NCBI GenBank assembly: GCA_002386525.1
Contig: DGIS01000027.1
Span: forward strand, 1-7,805
From: Sphingobacterium sp. UBA4616
GTDB lineage: Bacteria > Bacteroidota > Bacteroidia > Sphingobacteriales > Sphingobacteriaceae
Length of the DNA stretch: 7,805 nt
Direction of reading: 5' to 3'
The position numbers were made by a program, and so were the translations under genes. This document shows, piece by piece, positions 5,954 through 7,805 of this stretch; within the stretch, counting starts at the first letter, position 1; every line of letters starts with the position of its first letter. Under the pieces are notes generated by a model. That model was not told the origin of the DNA. It ran no database searches and saw only the letters and a list, made by a program, of their open reading frames with translations.

Positions 5954-7281
5954 TGAAGAAATTAAGTCAGCTCTTTCTAACAAATCAATTTTTCTACTCG
6001 CTATTAAGTGTAGCAACACTCTTTACATTGTCTTTTTTCGTTAAGGAGTTGTTTATTGTAGCTTGGATTGTTTTTTGGATATGGCTGGCAATTTTGGTCT
6101 TTGATTTTATTCTCTTATTTTCTGGAAAGGGGAAAATAGAAATCACAAGGGTATATCCTGAAAAGCTCTCCAACGGAGATGAGAACCCAATGAGACTGAT
6201 TGTGCGTTCTTTTTATCCTTTCCGAACAAAGGTGGAAGTTTTGGAGGAGTTTCCTGTTCAGCTCCAAATTCGCGATAAGGATTTTATGACCCATCTACCC
6301 AGCTTTCAGGAATCGGAAATATCATTTTCGCTGCGACCGACCCAGCGGGGGATCTATAAGTTTGGACGTTGTTTGGCACTAGTGATGCGTCTTGGATTTT
6401 TCAAAAGAAGATTTGTCACTAATCAGGAAGAAGAAATACCCTGTTACCCATCTTATATACAGTTAAGAAAGTATCAGCTTTTGGCGACAAGTAATAGACT
6501 GAATGAACTCGGGATAAAACGTATTCGACGGATTGGATCGGCCATGGAATTTGATCATGTTCGCGATTATGTTCAAGGCGATGACTACCGTCACATGAAT
6601 TGGAAAGCATCTGCTAAAGTGAAAAAGTTGATGGTCAACCAATATGAAGAAGAGAAGTCGCAGCCGATCTATTCTTTTATCGATCTAGGGAGGGCAATGC
6701 GTATGCCTTTCAACGGCCTGAGCTTATTAGATTATGCTATCAATGCTTCGTTGGTTCTTTCGAATGCAACGATATTAAAGCAGGACCGCGCAGGCCTATT
6801 AACCTTTTCAAAAGATATCAATACATTTATACCCGCTGAGAAAAGGAATAATCAGATGCTTAAAATTTCAGAGTCACTCTATAAGGTATCGACTAAATTT
6901 GAAGAATCGGAATTTGGAAAACTGTATAGTTATGCCAATGCGCATATCAATAAGCGTTCACTAATTTTTCTTTACACCAATTTTGAGACCTTAGATTCCC
7001 TTAAACGGCAGATAAATTACCTGACTATGCTGAATAGAAGTCATATAATCGTCGTCGTCGTATTTAAAAATGTGGAGGTAGAGGATCTGGCTAAAAGTGT
7101 ACCGAAAAAGACGATAGATATCTATAATCAAATCATTGCTGAAAAGTTTATCTATGAAAAGCAGCTTATTGTACAGGAGCTTATCCGTCATGGATTTCAG
7201 ACTATTTATACTGCGCCGGAAAATTTAACCATCAATTCCATCAATAAATACCTTGAAATTAAGGCACGAGGACTTATTTGA
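5953..7281 (+). CDS. DUF58 domain membrane protein
   Basis: This 442-residue protein has two N-terminal membrane helices (about 12-30 and 34-56), an extracytoplasmic-type beta region including RGIYKFG (132-138), and then the DUF58 signature: GIKRIRRIG (187-195), EFDHVRDYVQGDDYRHMNW (199-217) and KASAK (218-222). The canonical signature usually reads IDW where this one has MNW. A vWA-like fold follows. Its metal site, normally DxSxS, reads DLGRA (D244, G246, A248), and the later strand SLIFLYTNFE (336-345) lacks the usual Asp. The metal site therefore looks vestigial. DUF58 proteins are the standard partners of MoxR ATPases and are encoded next to them, as here, with a 1-bp overlap. I infer that this protein anchors the ATPase to the inner membrane. 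It is the last gene of the operon, and its stop lies inside the convergent Dabb gene. The hydrophobic strand IIVVVVF (365-371) is coded partly by repeated GTC codons. Confidence 0.93.
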   Translation: MKKLSQLFLTNQFFYSLLSVATLFTLSFFVKELFIVAWIVFWIWLAILVFDFILLFSGKGKIEITRVYPEKLSNGDENPMRLIVRSFYPFRTKVEVLEEFPVQLQIRDKDFMTHLPSFQESEISFSLRPTQRGIYKFGRCLALVMRLGFFKRRFVTNQEEEIPCYPSYIQLRKYQLLATSNRLNELGIKRIRRIGSAMEFDHVRDYVQGDDYRHMNWKASAKVKKLMVNQYEEEKSQPIYSFIDLGRAMRMPFNGLSLLDYAINASLVLSNATILKQDRAGLLTFSKDINTFIPAEKRNNQMLKISESLYKVSTKFEESEFGKLYSYANAHINKRSLIFLYTNFETLDSLKRQINYLTMLNRSHIIVVVVFKNVEVEDLAKSVPKKTIDIYNQIIAEKFIYEKQLIVQELIRHGFQTIYTAPENLTINSINKYLEIKARGLI

Positions 7282-7678
7282 TGATCGAGGTGTCTTTGAC
7301 CATAACTTTCGTCCAAAGGTGCTGATATTTTTCAATTGCTTTTAAATGGACTGGATGTGTCTCATAGCTTGTTATATCTTTAAGATCTTTAAATGTAACG
7401 ATCAACGTGTAGTCAAAACTATTGTCTACTACAGGCCTCGGGTTTGTTTGAGCAGGTACGCCATAGTGGAGTGTCTGAATTACGTCGATTTTCCGAAGCT
7501 CCTCAAAAAACTGGGTAAAATTCATTTTGTCTTTTTCACTGATATCTTTCTTAAGCCAGAAATTAACCACGTGGACGATGGTATTGGTCTGAGTATCTTG
7601 GCTCGGGTGAACTGGATGAGCCCATGTTGGGGCAGTCATAAGCACCATAGGTGCCATAAGAAAATTGCGTCTTTTCAT
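7274..7678 (-). CDS. Exported Dabb-domain protein
   Basis: This 134-residue protein begins with a signal peptide, MKRRNFLMAPMVLMTAPTWA, likely cleaved after A20. The KRRNFL motif resembles a twin-arginine signal, although the hydrophobic core is short. The rest (about 32-130) matches the Dabb (stress-responsive alpha/beta-barrel) domain: the opening strand HVVNFWLKK (36-44), then FDYTLIVTFKDLKDITSYE (88-106) and the conserved HPVH (108-111). Dabb domains form small dimeric ferredoxin-like barrels. Some are enzymes, such as olivetolic acid cyclase, but most bacterial members have no known reaction. Export to the periplasm is consistent with the signal. The gene converges on the DUF58 gene with an 8-bp overlap of coding ends, and has its own promoter candidate upstream, so it is probably independent of the operon. 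Confidence 0.9.
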   Translation of the reverse strand: MKRRNFLMAPMVLMTAPTWAHPVHPSQDTQTNTIVHVVNFWLKKDISEKDKMNFTQFFEELRKIDVIQTLHYGVPAQTNPRPVVDNSFDYTLIVTFKDLKDITSYETHPVHLKAIEKYQHLWTKVMVKDTSIIK

Positions 7679-7699
7679 GATTGAAACGGTTTAGAACTA

Positions 7700-7729
7700 T
7701 GAAGATACAAAACGTTCCTGATTTCACAA
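7700..7729 (-). promoter_or_regulatory. Candidate promoter of the Dabb gene
   Basis: Read on the minus strand, TTG (7729-7727) is followed after 19 bases by TATCTTCA (7707-7700). This fits the Bacteroidota TTG-N19-TAnnTTTG arrangement with two mismatches at the end of the -7 element. Transcription would begin near 7693, about 15 bases before the ATG at 7678. The rest of the sequence to 7805 shows no gene or strong structure. Confidence 0.5.
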
Positions 7730-7805
7730 GTATCAATTATAAGGAAAGCGAAAATGGGCTCTTCTGCGCATGAAAATTAGACCTGTTCATTAAAAATACA
7801 AAGGG

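Noticed and set aside
7050..7063. Short GTC trinucleotide run
   Set aside because: It has only three GTC copies plus GTA coding for a Val-rich beta strand in the DUF58 protein, a common pattern with no sign of instability.
7346..7684. Open frame of 112 residues on the plus strand
   Set aside because: It is antisense to the well-supported Dabb gene, is Cys- and Lys-rich with no recognisable domain, and reads as a shadow frame.

Overview
The window looks like chromosomal DNA of a Bacteroidota species, most likely Sphingobacteriaceae (Sphingobacterium or a close relative). The reasons are moderate-to-low GC, promoter-like sites of the TTG / TAnnTTTG type, mostly no Shine-Dalgarno sequences, and protein families in a gene order I associate with this phylum. 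The genus call is an inference; nothing taxonomically decisive such as rRNA is present.

Layout. Positions 1-193 hold no gene. They carry a short array of 11-bp TTCGG-containing repeats ending in a perfect 14-bp-stem hairpin. A minus-strand gene (194-925) encodes an RDD-family membrane protein. A 116-bp divergent intergenic region follows, with a good Bacteroidota -7 element. Six plus-strand genes (1042-7281) then run with no gaps; every junction overlaps by 1 to 10 bp: SpoIIM/DUF95-like membrane protein, unrecognised six-helix membrane protein, DUF4129-type protein, DUF4350-type protein, MoxR AAA+ ATPase, DUF58 protein. A minus-strand gene for an exported Dabb-domain protein (7274-7678) converges on the operon, and the last 8 bp of the two genes overlap. 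The window ends in the promoter region of that gene.

How the genes fit together. MoxR ATPases paired with DUF58 proteins are thought to act as chaperone or remodelling machines, often for envelope or secreted clients. Here the ATPase is the only clearly soluble enzyme. It is co-encoded with five membrane-associated proteins and lies opposite a sixth (RDD). The simplest reading is one membrane-bound MoxR machine: the ATPase works at the cytoplasmic face, the DUF58 protein couples it to the membrane, and the DUF4129 and DUF4350 proteins each place one domain outside and one inside. The physiological client is unknown. The gene set is a recurrent one and not unique to this genome, but its biochemical role is, as far as I know, undefined. 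The Dabb protein is probably unrelated to the operon.

The most notable points are the complete cassette without a canonical vWA partner, the degenerate metal-binding motif in the DUF58 protein, the repeat/hairpin cluster at the left end, the terminator-free convergent overlap at the right end, and the unrecognised membrane protein in the operon.
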